NCBI GenBank assembly: GCA_019828545.1 | Contig: JACVRA010000646.1 | Location: 1 to 22,012 of the forward strand | Direction: 5' to 3' | Source: Paracamarosporium sp. OC-R06-R3 | Lineage: Eukaryota; Ascomycota; Dothideomycetes; Pleosporales; Didymosphaeriaceae | Length of the DNA stretch: 22,012 nt | In this document: one piece after another, positions 9,490 through 19,502 of the stretch | How positions within the stretch are numbered: the first letter of the stretch is position 1 | How the letters are laid out: the number at the start of each line of letters is the position of its first letter | Notes under the pieces: model-generated | What the model was told of the DNA's origin: nothing | Databases searched by the model: none | The model's input: the letters and a program-made list of their open reading frames with translations, nothing else | Program-made: the position numbers and the translations under genes

Positions 9490-11239
9490 TCAATAGGCAT
9501 AGAATATATTGCCGCCGGTCCGTTTTAGCCTCCGGTTCTGCACCACAAGCCAAGTCCGCAATGCCCAAGCCGATGCGATACAAGCAAATGCAAAGGAAGC
9601 ATTGCTACTCATTGCTATCATATATTTGGGCCCGTCGCTCTTTGGATATAGGTAGGGTGTGTAGATAAAGCTTGCCATAGACGCGACGTTGACGATAGAA
9701 AGCGACACGGCTTTCTTCTCTGGCGTCTGGCCTAGCGTCCCCGAGACCCAGCCAAGGATTACAGAGTTGACAGAGTATACGCCTACAACAGTGAATTAGT
9801 TGAGATCTGTAAAGTAGAGAGTAGACCTACCTGAGGCGAATAGGAAGCACGATATATAACGTGCAGCTACGTTGAGCGTCACCGCGCTAATAATAAAGCC
9901 TATCATTGCAAGGCACATCATGACTGTAATGTGCCACGTGCGATCGTTGAATTTACCAGACGAGATACCAACAGCAATACCCACTACACCCGCAACAAGC
10001 GACGGGGGTGCAGTAAGTACAAGAGTAATGGTTGTATTGAACCCGAGAGATGATACTACTGTAGGGAAAAACTATTAAATGCGTTAGGACTAGGGTAGGT
10101 TATCCTCTATCTGCAACATACCTGATTGAAAGATGTAGCGTTCAAATGCATGTTTTGCATGAAAACTAGCACATAAAGTCTAGGATCGCGAAGAGCTTGT
10201 ACGAAACCGGCGCGTACTCCCTTGCTCTGTTCTAATCCCACTGTATCTCTTCGAATTCGGTCGTGTGCGAGCTGACGTTGCGCCGGCGTCAGCCACCTCG
10301 TAGTGAGAGGTTCATCCGGAAGCAAAAAGATACAAATGATCGCCACGCCAATCGTGACTACACCTTCGATGATGAAAAGCCTAGAATTGAATGGAATAAT
10401 TAGCCCTGTCCACATGCGAAACACCAGCGCATACGCACCACTGCCACCCGTGCATTCCATATTTGTTGTCCAACGTTGAAAACGTAGCCGCAGCAATAAG
10501 CCCAGCGAAAGAGACGGCGAAGATGTTACCCGCATACAGAATCGACACGCGCGTCGCGATTTCCTTGCGTGTATAGAACAAAGACAAGATGTATAAAGCA
10601 CCTGGATAGAAAGGCGCTTCCACGAAACCGAGGAAAAATCGGACCAGAACCAATCCAACGTAATTCTTCACCAGTGTTGTCAAACTTGCCACGCAGCCCC
10701 AAACGATAGCACAGCAAGCCATATAGAGCGACGGGCGCACTTTCTTAGACGACATAATCATGTTTGACGGAATCTGGGCGAACAAGTATCCAACATAAAG
10801 GATGGATCTAGCAGAGGAAACGCAGAGTCAACTTTTGCAGTCTAATTGCTTGATGAATTCAAGTGCTTACATGCATGTGTTGTACTGCGAGCCCTTGAGA
10901 CCCAAGTCCTTCTCCAAACCATTCAGCCTTGCGTTGGCGATAGCGTTCTGGTCCAACTTGTTCCTAGAACGTATCAGCAACGGGCTCAGAAAACTTCCTT
11001 GAGCGATAGAACACGTCGTAAACTCACAGAAAATACAAACAGAACAGAGCTGGCATAATTCGATAGTCGAGCTTGCGGACCAGAGCAATCTCCGCAGGAT
11101 CAGTCTTTGCGACTGCACCACTATAGTCGCCAGCCGTTGTAGGTGCCTCGGTCTTCAAGTCCTTCTCGGACGTTGCGACATCGTCCACCTGCAGCGACGA
11201 GTTCTTCTCCATATCAGAAGGCAGTACCGTAACGGCCAT
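9490..11239 (-). CDS. MFS transporter, Dal5/TNA1-like anion:cation symporter family
   Basis: Six exons on minus: 11239-11028, 10963-10871, 10807-10439, 10380-10122, 10071-9831, 9782-9490. The spliced frame is 1467 nt, 488 aa; introns are 64, 63, 58, 50 and 48 bp and all junctions restore family sequence. After a roughly 50-residue acidic cytosolic N-terminus it has KLDYRIMPALFCLYFL, then NAIANARLNGLEKDLGL, QIPSNMIM, RFFLGFVEAPFYPG, YTRKEIATR, GWQWLFIIEG and LPDEPLTTRWLT, which is the pattern of fungal allantoate/nicotinate permease-type proteins with about 12 TM helices at the plasma membrane. Family members import small organic anions such as allantoate, nicotinate or keto acids; the substrate here is unknown. 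It is divergent from the DapA-family aldolase across a 695-bp promoter, which suggests it supplies that enzyme's pathway. ATG context ATCATGG is strong. Confidence 0.9.
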
Positions 11240-11314
11240 GATGAGAGATGTGAGGTTCGAAGGACAATGTATGACAGGGGTAACGAATCCACAACTCAAG
11301 TCCAGGACTGGTGC

Positions 11315-11320
11315 TATATA
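11315..11320 (-). promoter_or_regulatory. Candidate TATA box for the MFS transporter
   Basis: TATATA reads on both strands and sits 76 bp upstream of the transporter ATG at 11239. The half site TCAAGTCC lies between it and the ATG. Confidence 0.4.
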
Positions 11321-11435
11321 CTCAGGCTGGATTAACGTTTCCCAGAACATCCATTACCTAAGGAGACCCCGGACTTTCTCCAGACCCCAGATGGCCAAGC
11401 CACATGAAGTGCGGGTTGTTGAATGTGGAGTAGAA

Positions 11436-11462
11436 CGAACGACACGAACGACACGAACGACA
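11436..11462. repeat. Three perfect tandem copies of a 9-bp unit, CGAACGACA
   Basis: CGAACGACA is repeated at 11436-11444, 11445-11453 and 11454-11462, preceded by a partial unit (GAA). It is in the middle of the divergent promoter, so it could be a repeated binding site or simple replication slippage. Confidence 0.6.
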
Positions 11463-11555
11463 GGAGCGATCCTTGACTCGACTGGGTTTTGGAGTATGCC
11501 GGTATGCGTGATCAAACCCAGCACCCTAGTTGCTCCACTTTTAGCCGCGCTAGGC

Positions 11556-11571
11556 GGACAAAGTCAAGTCC
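11556..11571. promoter_or_regulatory. Palindromic operator candidate, copy 1 (GGAC-N8-GTCC)
   Basis: GGACAAAGTCAAGTCC is followed by GG. Its reverse complement is the core found at 16441-16456 upstream of the Zn2Cys6 factor, and the flank CGCTAG is shared too (11548-11553). CGG/CCG triplets at the edges suit a Zn2Cys6 dimer. Confidence 0.65.
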
Positions 11572-11688
11572 GGTAAATCTTGTCCTAGGTGGCATGGTCA
11601 GGATTAGGAGCATACTTCCTCCAACCTATGGTATTCAATCGTGTAGATTTGTGATTGGTACTTCGTCCCAAAGAGATGGGTCTCGCCT

Positions 11689-11704
11689 GGACTTGAGATT
11701 GTCC
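11689..11704. promoter_or_regulatory. Palindromic operator candidate, copy 2 (GGAC-N8-GTCC)
   Basis: GGACTTGAGATTGTCC matches the copy at 16441 (GGACTTGACTTTGTCC) in 14 of 16 bases. It is 231 bp upstream of the aldolase ATG. Confidence 0.6.
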
Positions 11705-11738
11705 GAAGGGGCTTCCCCCCAACTACAGATCTTCGGAC
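11701..11738. promoter_or_regulatory. 8-bp inverted repeat GTCCGAAG ... CTTCGGAC
   Basis: The arms at 11701-11708 and 11731-11738 are perfect and 22 bp apart. The left arm shares its GTCC with operator copy 2, so the right arm's GGAC could be an extra half site. The arms contain CCG and CGG, triplets favoured by Zn2Cys6 proteins. Confidence 0.4.
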
Positions 11739-11820
11739 CAGGCAAATGCGGGGTTTTAGAGCATGAAACTATCATTCCTCGTGCATTCGACATGCAGGTA
11801 GTCAGAGCCTTCATGAAGCA

Positions 11821-11826
11821 TATAAT
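11821..11826 (+). promoter_or_regulatory. Candidate TATA box for the aldolase gene
   Basis: TATAAT in the context CATATAATC lies 109 bp upstream of the ATG at 11935. Confidence 0.35.
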
Positions 11827-11934
11827 CTAAGCTGAGTCCTTCGACATCGATTATCACCAGCTCAAAAAGTTCCATCACATCCCTCAACAGCTTTTACCAA
11901 TTCTTATAATCAAAGCATAATCAACACCTTCAAA

Positions 11935-12906
11935 ATGGGTTCCGTACCAGAAATCCAACAAACTCCAAAACTCGATCTTGCGGGCCTCGTCCCAGCTCCA
12001 GTCACACCTTTCACCAAAGACGGCTCAATCGACTACGCCGCTATTCAGCGCCTAGGCTCCTGGCTAGGCAGCATTCCCGGTGTTAAAGGCCTAGTAGTCC
12101 TTGGACACGCCGGTGAAGGCACATTCCTCACCCAGGAAGAACAAGTCGACGTAATCAAGGCGTTCGTCAAATCTGTCGACAACAAGATTCCCATTATTGC
12201 CGGTATCACCACAGAAGGCACTGAAGTTGCGGCGCTCGAGGCCCAACGCGCAAAAGCTGCTGGCGCCCAAGCAGGATTGTTGTATCCCAGCCACGGGTGG
12301 CTCCGTTTTGGATACCAACCTGGCGCGCCGCAAGACAGATACAAGACGGTTTATGAGAAGTCCGGATTACCACTTATTCTTTTCCAATATCCTGATAACA
12401 CGAAGGCTACCTATTCGCTGCAAACGCTTCTGGATATTGCTGCACAGCCGGGTGTTATCGCGATGAAGAACGGCGTGCGCAATATGCGTCGTTGGGATAC
12501 TGAGATTCCCGTTATCAAGGCTAAAAACCCCGATTTGACTATCTTGACTTGTCACGATGAGTACCTTTTGCACACCGCCTTTGATGTTGATGGAATGCTT
12601 GTGGGGTACGGAAATATTGCTCCCGAGCCGCTGTTGGAGATGATCGAAGCTGGAAAAGCACGAGACTATCCCCGCGCAAGAGCAATTCACGATAGATTGC
12701 TTCCGGTTACCAAGAGCGTCTATCACCGAGGATCGCACATGGAGGGAACCGTTGCATTAAAGCACGGTCTAGTCGCACGGGGAATTTTGGAGCATGCGAC
12801 TGTCAGGAGTGCGTTGTTGCCATTACCTGATGGCGCTGAGCAGGAGATTCACGGCGCATTCAAAGCAGCGTCTTTGGGGAAGGCTATTGTTCCGAAATCG
12901 AGTTAG
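11935..12906 (+). CDS. DapA/NAL-family class I aldolase or dehydratase
   Basis: A single-exon 323-residue protein of the dihydrodipicolinate synthase / N-acetylneuraminate lyase family: TIM-barrel enzymes that join or cleave pyruvate and similar keto acids through a Schiff base. Visible: LVPAPVTPFTKDGSID (18-33), LGHAGEGTFLTQEEQ (56-70; the keto-acid carboxylate loop, usually GTTGE, here GHAGE), IIAGITTEGT (87-96), the catalytic Tyr in FQYPDN (Tyr152) and the Schiff-base Lys in VIAMKNG (Lys178). In fungi such proteins are usually catabolic sugar-acid, hydroxyproline or aromatic side-chain aldolases rather than lysine-biosynthetic; the substrate cannot be read here. It is divergent from a Dal5-type importer and ends 98 bp from the tail of a Zn2Cys6 factor, which suggests an inducible uptake-and-cleavage unit. 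ATG context TCAAAATGGG is strong. Confidence 0.9.
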   Translation: MGSVPEIQQTPKLDLAGLVPAPVTPFTKDGSIDYAAIQRLGSWLGSIPGVKGLVVLGHAGEGTFLTQEEQVDVIKAFVKSVDNKIPIIAGITTEGTEVAALEAQRAKAAGAQAGLLYPSHGWLRFGYQPGAPQDRYKTVYEKSGLPLILFQYPDNTKATYSLQTLLDIAAQPGVIAMKNGVRNMRRWDTEIPVIKAKNPDLTILTCHDEYLLHTAFDVDGMLVGYGNIAPEPLLEMIEAGKARDYPRARAIHDRLLPVTKSVYHRGSHMEGTVALKHGLVARGILEHATVRSALLPLPDGAEQEIHGAFKAASLGKAIVPKSS

Positions 12907-13004
12907 GCTGTTAATCAACGGTTATAGTTGTCTCATTGGGTATTATGTATTTCGTACCAAGACTCTCATAGAAAATATTATGAATCAACACGAGTTTTTC
13001 GATG

Positions 13005-16000
13005 TCACCATTCCCCACCCAGGTGAAAGTCGCCACCTGTCCAAGAAGCTATATCTTCGCCACTGAACAGTTGCATGATATCGTCGCTGGGTCTCGGATT
13101 ATCGGATGATTGTTGCGCTATCCCGAGGAAATTGCCGGCACCGCCCAAGTGGGCGCTCGCCAGTGTCGTCCTGTCTTGCACGTTCATGCCTTGTGAGAGA
13201 TTATCTGAGTGAACATTCCTATGTGTTCCAGAGGCAAGGTCATCTAGATATGCTGTCGTCAAACGTGGATCTTGAAAGAAAGCGGATGGGAGTGGCGGCG
13301 CAGCAGTGCCAGAAGCAGTATCTTGCCATGTAGTTTGGCCGAACATACGGTGGTTTATAGCTGATCTTGAATTCAGGAATTCCGGTAGCGTATTTTGGAC
13401 GCGCAGAGGATGAACGTTAGACCCTGCTAGTACTGACGAGCTCAGTCCTGCGCCTTCTGGAGTGCATCGAGGTCCTGCGGTCGAGCTTCGGGTAGAGATT
13501 CCATTTAGGCGTGCTTTAAGGTTTTCAATAGCGACGATGCAAGCTTCAGGCCAACTTGTGCCTCGGAGAGCAAGGTTTCGAAGTACTACAATGCTCCGGT
13601 CCGCAAGCCGCAATGCCACGTCGCGAGGCACTTGATCTTCCGTAGCGGCGTGGATAATTACGAAAGCGCTCATCCAGATAGCCCAAGTAAAAGACGGCCA
13701 TAAAAGAGGAGTGCTCTCATACCCGTGTACGCCAGGCGAGCCGTCAAAGGCGCCGAAGCCTCGGAGTGCTTTGTGAAGGGTGTTGATAATAGAGCGTGAG
13801 GCTGTGACGCATCTTTGTAGCGCTGCGTTATATACTGTGTCTTTCTTCGATGCTGCGAGCACTGATCGATGTAATGCGAGGATCGATTCAAACCGGAGTA
13901 TGATTAGGGTTACTTTGTGTGTCTTGATAATATTCTGTGTTTGCTCATCGTTCGAGAGGTACTCATCGACTGTGTTCCACCATTTCGCGTGTTCTGCCTC
14001 GCTATGCATAGCCTGGCTCAAGTCGTGGCGGCTACCTCTGATAGCTGATCTGCTACGATTCTCCATTATGGAACCTCTGATATAAGCGTGCCGTGCAAGA
14101 AACTCGAGCAGATCTAATCTGTCATCTCGACCTGCTAGATTATCAGAAAACCTAGCATCGAAGATCTATAGATGGTGATGATTTACCTGCATCCTCTTCC
14201 TCTCCGTCACGATTATTACCATGACATTCAGAGTGCGGGTAGCATACATCGACATCGTCACAGCGCATTCCCAACGGATTACCCAGACGAATACAGACAT
14301 ATCTGTCAATACAGAAAATAGACCAGAACAGGCGTTTACGCAATTCAATTATTTTTTCCGCCCTAGGGTGCGTGTGCATTGGGCATCTGTGCAGATCCAA
14401 CTGGAACGCCATACGCACCGCTAAGCCTTCTAGGCGAGATGCAGCGTTATATCGGTGCATGGTAAGTAAGAAGAGTTGGATGCTGACTAGAGCCTGAAGC
14501 GATAAGATAGAACTCTCTTCGGTCAAGACAGTCAAGGTGCTGCTAATAGCATCGTTGAAGGAATGAAATACAAGAGTCGACGGTAAAGTTTTGGTTGAAA
14601 CTTTCATTTGACGCCGATCGAAGATTGATATAGACATGACTGATCGGAGTATGATGTTTTGGAAAATGTTCGTGGCTGATTGGGTTGCCATTGCTACACC
14701 TCCTCCTACCATTTGACGAAAGTAATCCAACAAGGACGGTGCGTGCACAAACGGAAAGGCAGGATGCCAATGATCGAAATAGCTCTGGCTCCAATCCAGA
14801 AGATCCTCGAAAGTTAAGGCGGGGCCATTTCTCCCAATTGTACCAGTGCGCACTTCGTTCGCGTTCCAGAGCCATTTCGTTGCGCTCTTTGCAGCGCCTG
14901 CGGGAAGCTGATCGTCCTCGCCGGGCGCGGCATCGTTCTCCGGCGTGGCAACATGCTGAGCATTTATTGGAGCGGTGGTTGATTCAACTGCTCGGGAAGT
15001 TGGTCTATCTGCAGGGCTTGTATCAAAAGCATGGCGGGCGTGGTCTTGAGGGCTTGTTCCCTGGGCACCAAACTCGCGAAGCTGTTGTCCCATGGTCTGG
15101 AGGAAAGCTCTACGCTTTCTTGCTTCTGTCGCGTTCTCACCAACACCGACATCTTCAGGTTCGTCATATCGTGCGCGACGCTTACCGGTTGTTGTGGCTG
15201 CCGACATATAGGACAGATGTTGTTGGTTGAGCAAGGGAATATCACAGCTACAAAGTCAATGCGAGTGTCAATGCTCACGCCCCCGCCTCGATTCAACTAG
15301 CCTTCCCTAAACAGGCTAGCATCATCACACATGATCTCACTCAATCGATCAGGAATTCACGATGTTAGATCGACACAGTGTACAGCGTTGAATGTTTCTT
15401 TTCAGAAGTACTTCCTCCATCTATCAGTACTTGAAGCACGAAAACCTGATGGGCTAGAATTATTAGATGGCCCAGCCAAAGTAGCATTCGACAACTCAGT
15501 TGCCAGGTATGTTGCGGATGTATTAGAACCTTCAATTGATAAATCTTGATCAAAGCTGGATGGGGCGTTTATATCTGACTCCCAAACACCAGCCGTAGCG
15601 TTAGGTTGTTGTGTTATCTGATCTGGTGGTAATGGCATGGCCGGAATCGACCGAACATCACTCAAATTCATGGGAAAAGGCGATGCATCCGGTCGTGTCT
15701 CGGACGGAGCAGGGCTGTCGTACTGCGTAGCATCGTCTGTGCCCGAACTCATAATCAGATCCCGCTTCTTCAGCCACCAAGCGTGTCTTTGCTCGTCTGT
15801 GGCCAAAGGAAAGCTCTTCCATTCATCTAACTTCAGAGATTTGGATTGTGTCTTTGCGAGCTCGGATAGAATCTGGCGCTCTCGATATGATAGCTTGTGT
15901 TGCTCAACCGGAGCGTTGATGGCGTAGATGCTGGCAAGTAGTTCGAAGATGACGAATTCCGCTTCGAGAAGGCGTTGTTCGATAAACGAGATATAGCCCG

Positions 16001-16379
16001 ATGGGATTCCTCTAATATCACCATTAGTACATATCAGAAAGACACCGTAACCTACTTACCTCTTGTTAGTCGGAGGATACCAGCAAGTTGAGCCTGATGC
16101 AGCACATTGAGAGCAGATCGGCCTATCCGAATTTAGAAACGTTCTTTGAGTCGCAGCAAAAAAGAAGCACGTACAGATCACGATTACACTTTGAAATTGT
16201 CAGTAAATGTGTGCATTTGGTGGCTAAACTTTCTCACCTTTGACTTTTTGTTCCGACAGGTTTCACAAGCGATAGGGTAGTAATTGCTGCTCTCATCCTA
16301 GGGGTAACTTCGATAAGCGCATTGCCAACTTTTGCCAAGCGAGATAAACTGGGGTAATAGCACGTGGACCTCTTACCAT
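13005..16379 (-). CDS. Zn2Cys6 transcription factor with fungal-specific TF domain
   Basis: Seven-exon model on minus: 16379-16377 (ATG only), 16297-16238, 16188-16175 (14 nt), 16122-16060, 16011 to about 15412, about 15247-14187, 14131-13005; about 975 aa. The zinc cluster is perfect: CETC, RNKKSKC, NRDLPIC, SQC, AASGSTC (Cys 12, 15, 22, 29, 32, 39; CX2CX6CX6CX2CX6C). Next comes a coiled-coil-like stretch IPSGYISFIEQRLLEAEF, then a basic patch GKRRARYDEP. From about residue 390 the fungal-specific TF domain follows (LLDWSQSYFDHWHPAFPFVH, RLGNPLGMRCDDVDVCYP), then LLEFLARHAYIRGSIMENRS and an Asp/Gly/Trp-rich tail. The join between exons 5 and 6 is uncertain: GT at 15411 to AG at 15248 keeps frame but has a weak donor (GTACTT). 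It is probably the local regulator of the adjacent aldolase and importer and of itself, since the same palindrome lies 62 bp upstream. Confidence 0.82.
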
Positions 16380-17573
16380 TATGGCCGATAAACTATGCCT
16401 CGGAAGGAGAGCGAAGGGTGGATTTTTCTTCGTGCGCGCCGGACTTGACTTTGTCCTAGCGTGCGGGGAACGCCAGCTCTAGATCCGGGTGATAGAACAC
16501 AATGCACACCAAGTACTTTCTTGTCTTTGGACGTTCATCATTTCCCACATCAAGGTTATCATCTCATCCTAATACTTGCGTATCTTGGAGATTTTTGCCT
16601 ACTTTGGACATTCAGCCGTCACGTATCCAAATGAATCAACCACTCGACGCTCGAGAAGGCGATCATATTCGAAAAAGATGCAAACGCAAGGAAACACTTT
16701 AACCTAGCTCAAGTAGAAAAATGTTTAGCTCTGTAACTGAAGCTCCCCATTACAGGAAGACATCAACTTTGTCAAAATGGTTCAGGTCGGATGGTATGTT
16801 AATTCAATAGATTCGCTAGTTGGCTGCATGCTCTGACCGACTCTTTTCACGATCCAATACGGTCCATCGGAAACACAGTTTATTTCCTGCACAACGCTAA
16901 CGAAGTCTAAAGGGCAATAGAGGTTCGGAAATACGTGTGTAACTGTAGTTAGGCAACAGATTGCACATTGAGCTTCAATTAGTACACGGGTAGCGAGCGG
17001 CATACGGAAAGCGATCGCTGTAAACGATTGGGGGTGGAAACGCGCAGACAAAATTTAACCTAAGGCATACACTGCTGCATATAGATGGCGAGCTGCGGAG
17101 CGAGGCGATGGGATGGAATTTCAGGAGCGTGGCAGGATATGATGGGATGCGTGAACGCTGGGGCAGATTGTTAGTCAATTTCCAACATCTTGTAGGCGAA
17201 GAACGGACTGTGCAAACTCCCTGGTAGTGAAGAGGCTGATGATAGATGCGGAAGATGAGGAATGAGCAGTGTGCAGCTTTTTGTGCGGTGCCAACCTCTA
17301 TGTTTGTGATCTATTCACTGCGAAGTTCCGGAAACGTCTATTTCGCATCAATCATTCTGAAGCGCAGCCAAATTGTCCATTGTTTGCAACATGGTAATTG
17401 GAGATACATTGCTCATACCTTGAAGGGTACTGTCATTGCCTCTATTGTCATCGAGTCGCTTTTCGTCGTGTTGCAGTGCCTTGCGCAGTACAATGAAATC
17501 CGCGGAAGATGATAGACCAATGATATCATTAGCGCTGCCTTTCCCTATCCTACTACAGAAACCAATATAAGGC
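16380..17573. other. Spacer between the large regulator and the DHA2 exporter
   Basis: It holds the promoter of the Zn2Cys6 factor at its left end and the 3' flank of the exporter at its right end. Minus-strand frames at 16782-17051 and 16975-17178 are cysteine-bearing but short and unmatched, and I do not call them. No RNA gene or element was seen. Confidence 0.45.
16441..16456. promoter_or_regulatory. Palindromic operator candidate, copy 3 (GGAC-N8-GTCC)
   Basis: GGACTTGACTTTGTCC, preceded by CC and followed by TAGCG, is the reverse complement of the block at 11548-11573 apart from a 3-bp gap. It begins 62 bp upstream of the regulator's ATG, which suggests autoregulation. Confidence 0.65.
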
Positions 17574-19341
17574 CTACTTTGGTTTCTTTTCATCTACGTA
17601 CTTCCGTTCGATCTCTTCCTGGCCCCCTTCACGCCAAGAACCTTCACCGCCTGCAGCATCTTCTTGTCCCACCTTTTTTAGATTCTTCCACTCCAAAGGT
17701 AGCACAGCAAATACACTCAAACACGCCATAATGAGTCCAAGGCGGAACGCCCATCTCAACGCCTCATTATATGACTCCAAAACCCCCTCCAAGTACTCCG
17801 GCGGTACCTTCCTTCGCAGCTCCGTGGCACCCACCTGAACAATCATCGTAGCATCGAAGTTTACGATGCGCAAGGTACGCACGCCTTCAATGAACTTTGT
17901 GTTGACAATGTTGTTCCCGACGGAGACAAATAGTGCTGCTCCAAAGAATTGGCTAAAGATGGCCATGCTAATGCCAATGGGAATGTCGGAGGGTGCTAGC
18001 GACGGCTGCACAGCGACTTGAGGAAGTGCCAGTGCGAGGCCCGTTCCGAAGCCAGATAGCACCTGGTAGCCTATCCAAGAAGACGAAGACGTTTCTAGTT
18101 GTAGTGTGGTAATGAGACCGGCGCCGATGGATGCAAGTACCGAGCAGGCGTAGAAATACCGGACATACGTCCCGAAGAAAGTGGTTAGGAACCCTGACAG
18201 AAGGGATGCGATGTTGTTGGCCATAATGAGCGGGATGATGTCAATCCCAGATTGTTTAGCGGATACGCCTTTGACGGCTTGGAAGTAGAGCGGTAGAAAA
18301 TAAATGAGGATGAAGAATTGAGCGTAGTTGAAGAACCCAAACAAGGACGCTGCTGCGACGTTGCGTTGCGTAGCTAATCGGAAAGGCAACGTCGCCGGGT
18401 CGCCCATCTTGAGCTCTGTGACGATGAACGCAACGAAGAGGATGCCAAAGACTACCATGAGTGCGATGATGCGACCTGACGACCATGCAAAGCTGGTGCC
18501 CGCTAACTGCAGAGCGGTCAAGAGACAGACAATACTAGGGAGGAAAAGAAGCTGGCCGAGTAAATCGAGGCTCCAAAAAAGCTGTGTGAAGGTTTTGTGC
18601 TGGTGTGGAGGATGCGGGAGGTGGAGAACCACGACCAATAGTGCTGCCGCCACAGCGCCGATAGGAAGGTTGATGTAAAAGCACCCTGTACAATGGTCAG
18701 ATGGTAAAACACTTTCAAGTGGCATTGCAGTTTGCCATACATCGCCAAGAGACATAATCAGTGAATGCACCTCCAATCAGAGGAGCAGTAATAGTCGCTA
18801 CGGCGTAAATCCCTCCAATAATACTTTGATACGCAGGCCGTTTTGCCAAGGGTGTAATCATGGAAATAGTGACCAGTGCGCCATTGAAAATACCTGCGGA
18901 ACCTGCTCCAGAAATGGCCCGACCTACAACAAAGACCACCGATGACGGGGCTACAGCGCATACAAGTGAGCCGATCTCGAAGATGACGAGAGCTGTAAGG
19001 AATGTCCATTTGGTAGAGAACAAGGCGTAAAGCTTTCCGAAAAGGGGAACCAAGGCTGCCGATGGTAGAGTAAAAGCAGAACCATACCAGCCCACATCAT
19101 TCAGTGCTTGATAGTCGTCAGTGATGCGTGGTATAGCTGTTACGATAATCGTGCCGTCTAGTGCGACAGTGAATATTGAGAAAACTAGTGCCACTAAAAT
19201 GGCGCAGAACTGTAGGTTGGTGGTAGGCACTACATCTTTACTCTGGGGCTCCGTAGTTTCTGTGTCCAGTACGACTTTTGGTGTTTTCAAGGCGGAATGC
19301 TGTTCTTGGGGCGATAAGCTTTCTGAGGCAGCGTTGTCCAT
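17574..19341 (-). CDS. DHA2-type MFS drug/toxin exporter, about 14 TM helices
   Basis: Two exons on minus, 19341-18741 and 18685-17574, with a 55-bp intron; the junction rebuilds the conserved SWRWCFYINLPIGA. 1713 nt, 570 aa. A polar N-terminus of about 45 residues precedes VALDGTIIVTAIPRI, GWYGSAFTLPSAALVPLFGK, GRAISGAGSAGIFNGAL and the antiporter motif C region TAPLIGGAFTD, all standard for DHA2 proton antiporters of the plasma or vacuolar membrane. A long second half with GYQVLSGFGTGLALALPQVA and a charged tail (Lys/Glu rich, 50 residues) complete it. Such exporters often sit in secondary-metabolite clusters and remove the product; here it is divergent from SDR2 and close to an AflR-domain regulator. 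ATG context ATCATGG is good. Substrate unknown. Confidence 0.92.
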
Positions 19342-19480
19342 GATGGAACAAGCCAGGCGCAGACAAATTGGAAGATGAGTTTACAAAAAATGTGCATCTT
19401 GACCTTTATGAGGTACATACTACGCGTCTGCGCTCTCCGGGCCGGTACTCGGCGGTTAGGACGTAGGGCTGAACAAACGT

Positions 19481-19486
19481 CACGTG
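19481..19486. promoter_or_regulatory. E-box CACGTG (GTCACGTGAT)
   Basis: The decamer GTCACGTGAT fits the RTCACRTG type bound by basic helix-loop-helix proteins such as Cbf1 in yeasts. It is 5 bp from the AflR-type site, so joint action is possible. Confidence 0.45.
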
Positions 19487-19491
19487 ATATG

Positions 19492-19502
19492 TCGGTCAGC
19501 GA
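19492..19502. promoter_or_regulatory. AflR-type binding site, TCG-N5-CGA
   Basis: TCGGTCAGCGA matches the established AflR palindrome TCGN5CGA exactly. It lies 151 bp from the exporter ATG and 131 bp from the SDR2 ATG, and a regulator with an AflR domain is encoded 1 kb away. A random 291-bp stretch would hold such a site about 7% of the time. Confidence 0.55.

Larger units (their letters stand above)
11240..11934. promoter_or_regulatory. Divergent promoter of MFS transporter and DapA-family aldolase
   Basis: This 695-bp spacer serves both genes. It contains a candidate TATA box for each direction, a 9-bp tandem repeat, two copies of the GGAC-N8-GTCC palindrome, one further half site (TCAAGTCC at 11297-11304) and an 8-bp inverted repeat overlapping the second palindrome. 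The density of sites fits tight joint induction of the two genes. Confidence 0.7.

Noticed and set aside
11247..11257. GGTTCGAAGGA resembling a tRNA B box
   Set aside because: It does not fit GGTTCGANTCC at the end, and no A box or cloverleaf surrounds it.
16782..17178. Possible small cysteine-bearing protein on minus
   Set aside because: Two overlapping frames with no signal peptide, no regular cysteine spacing and no family match.
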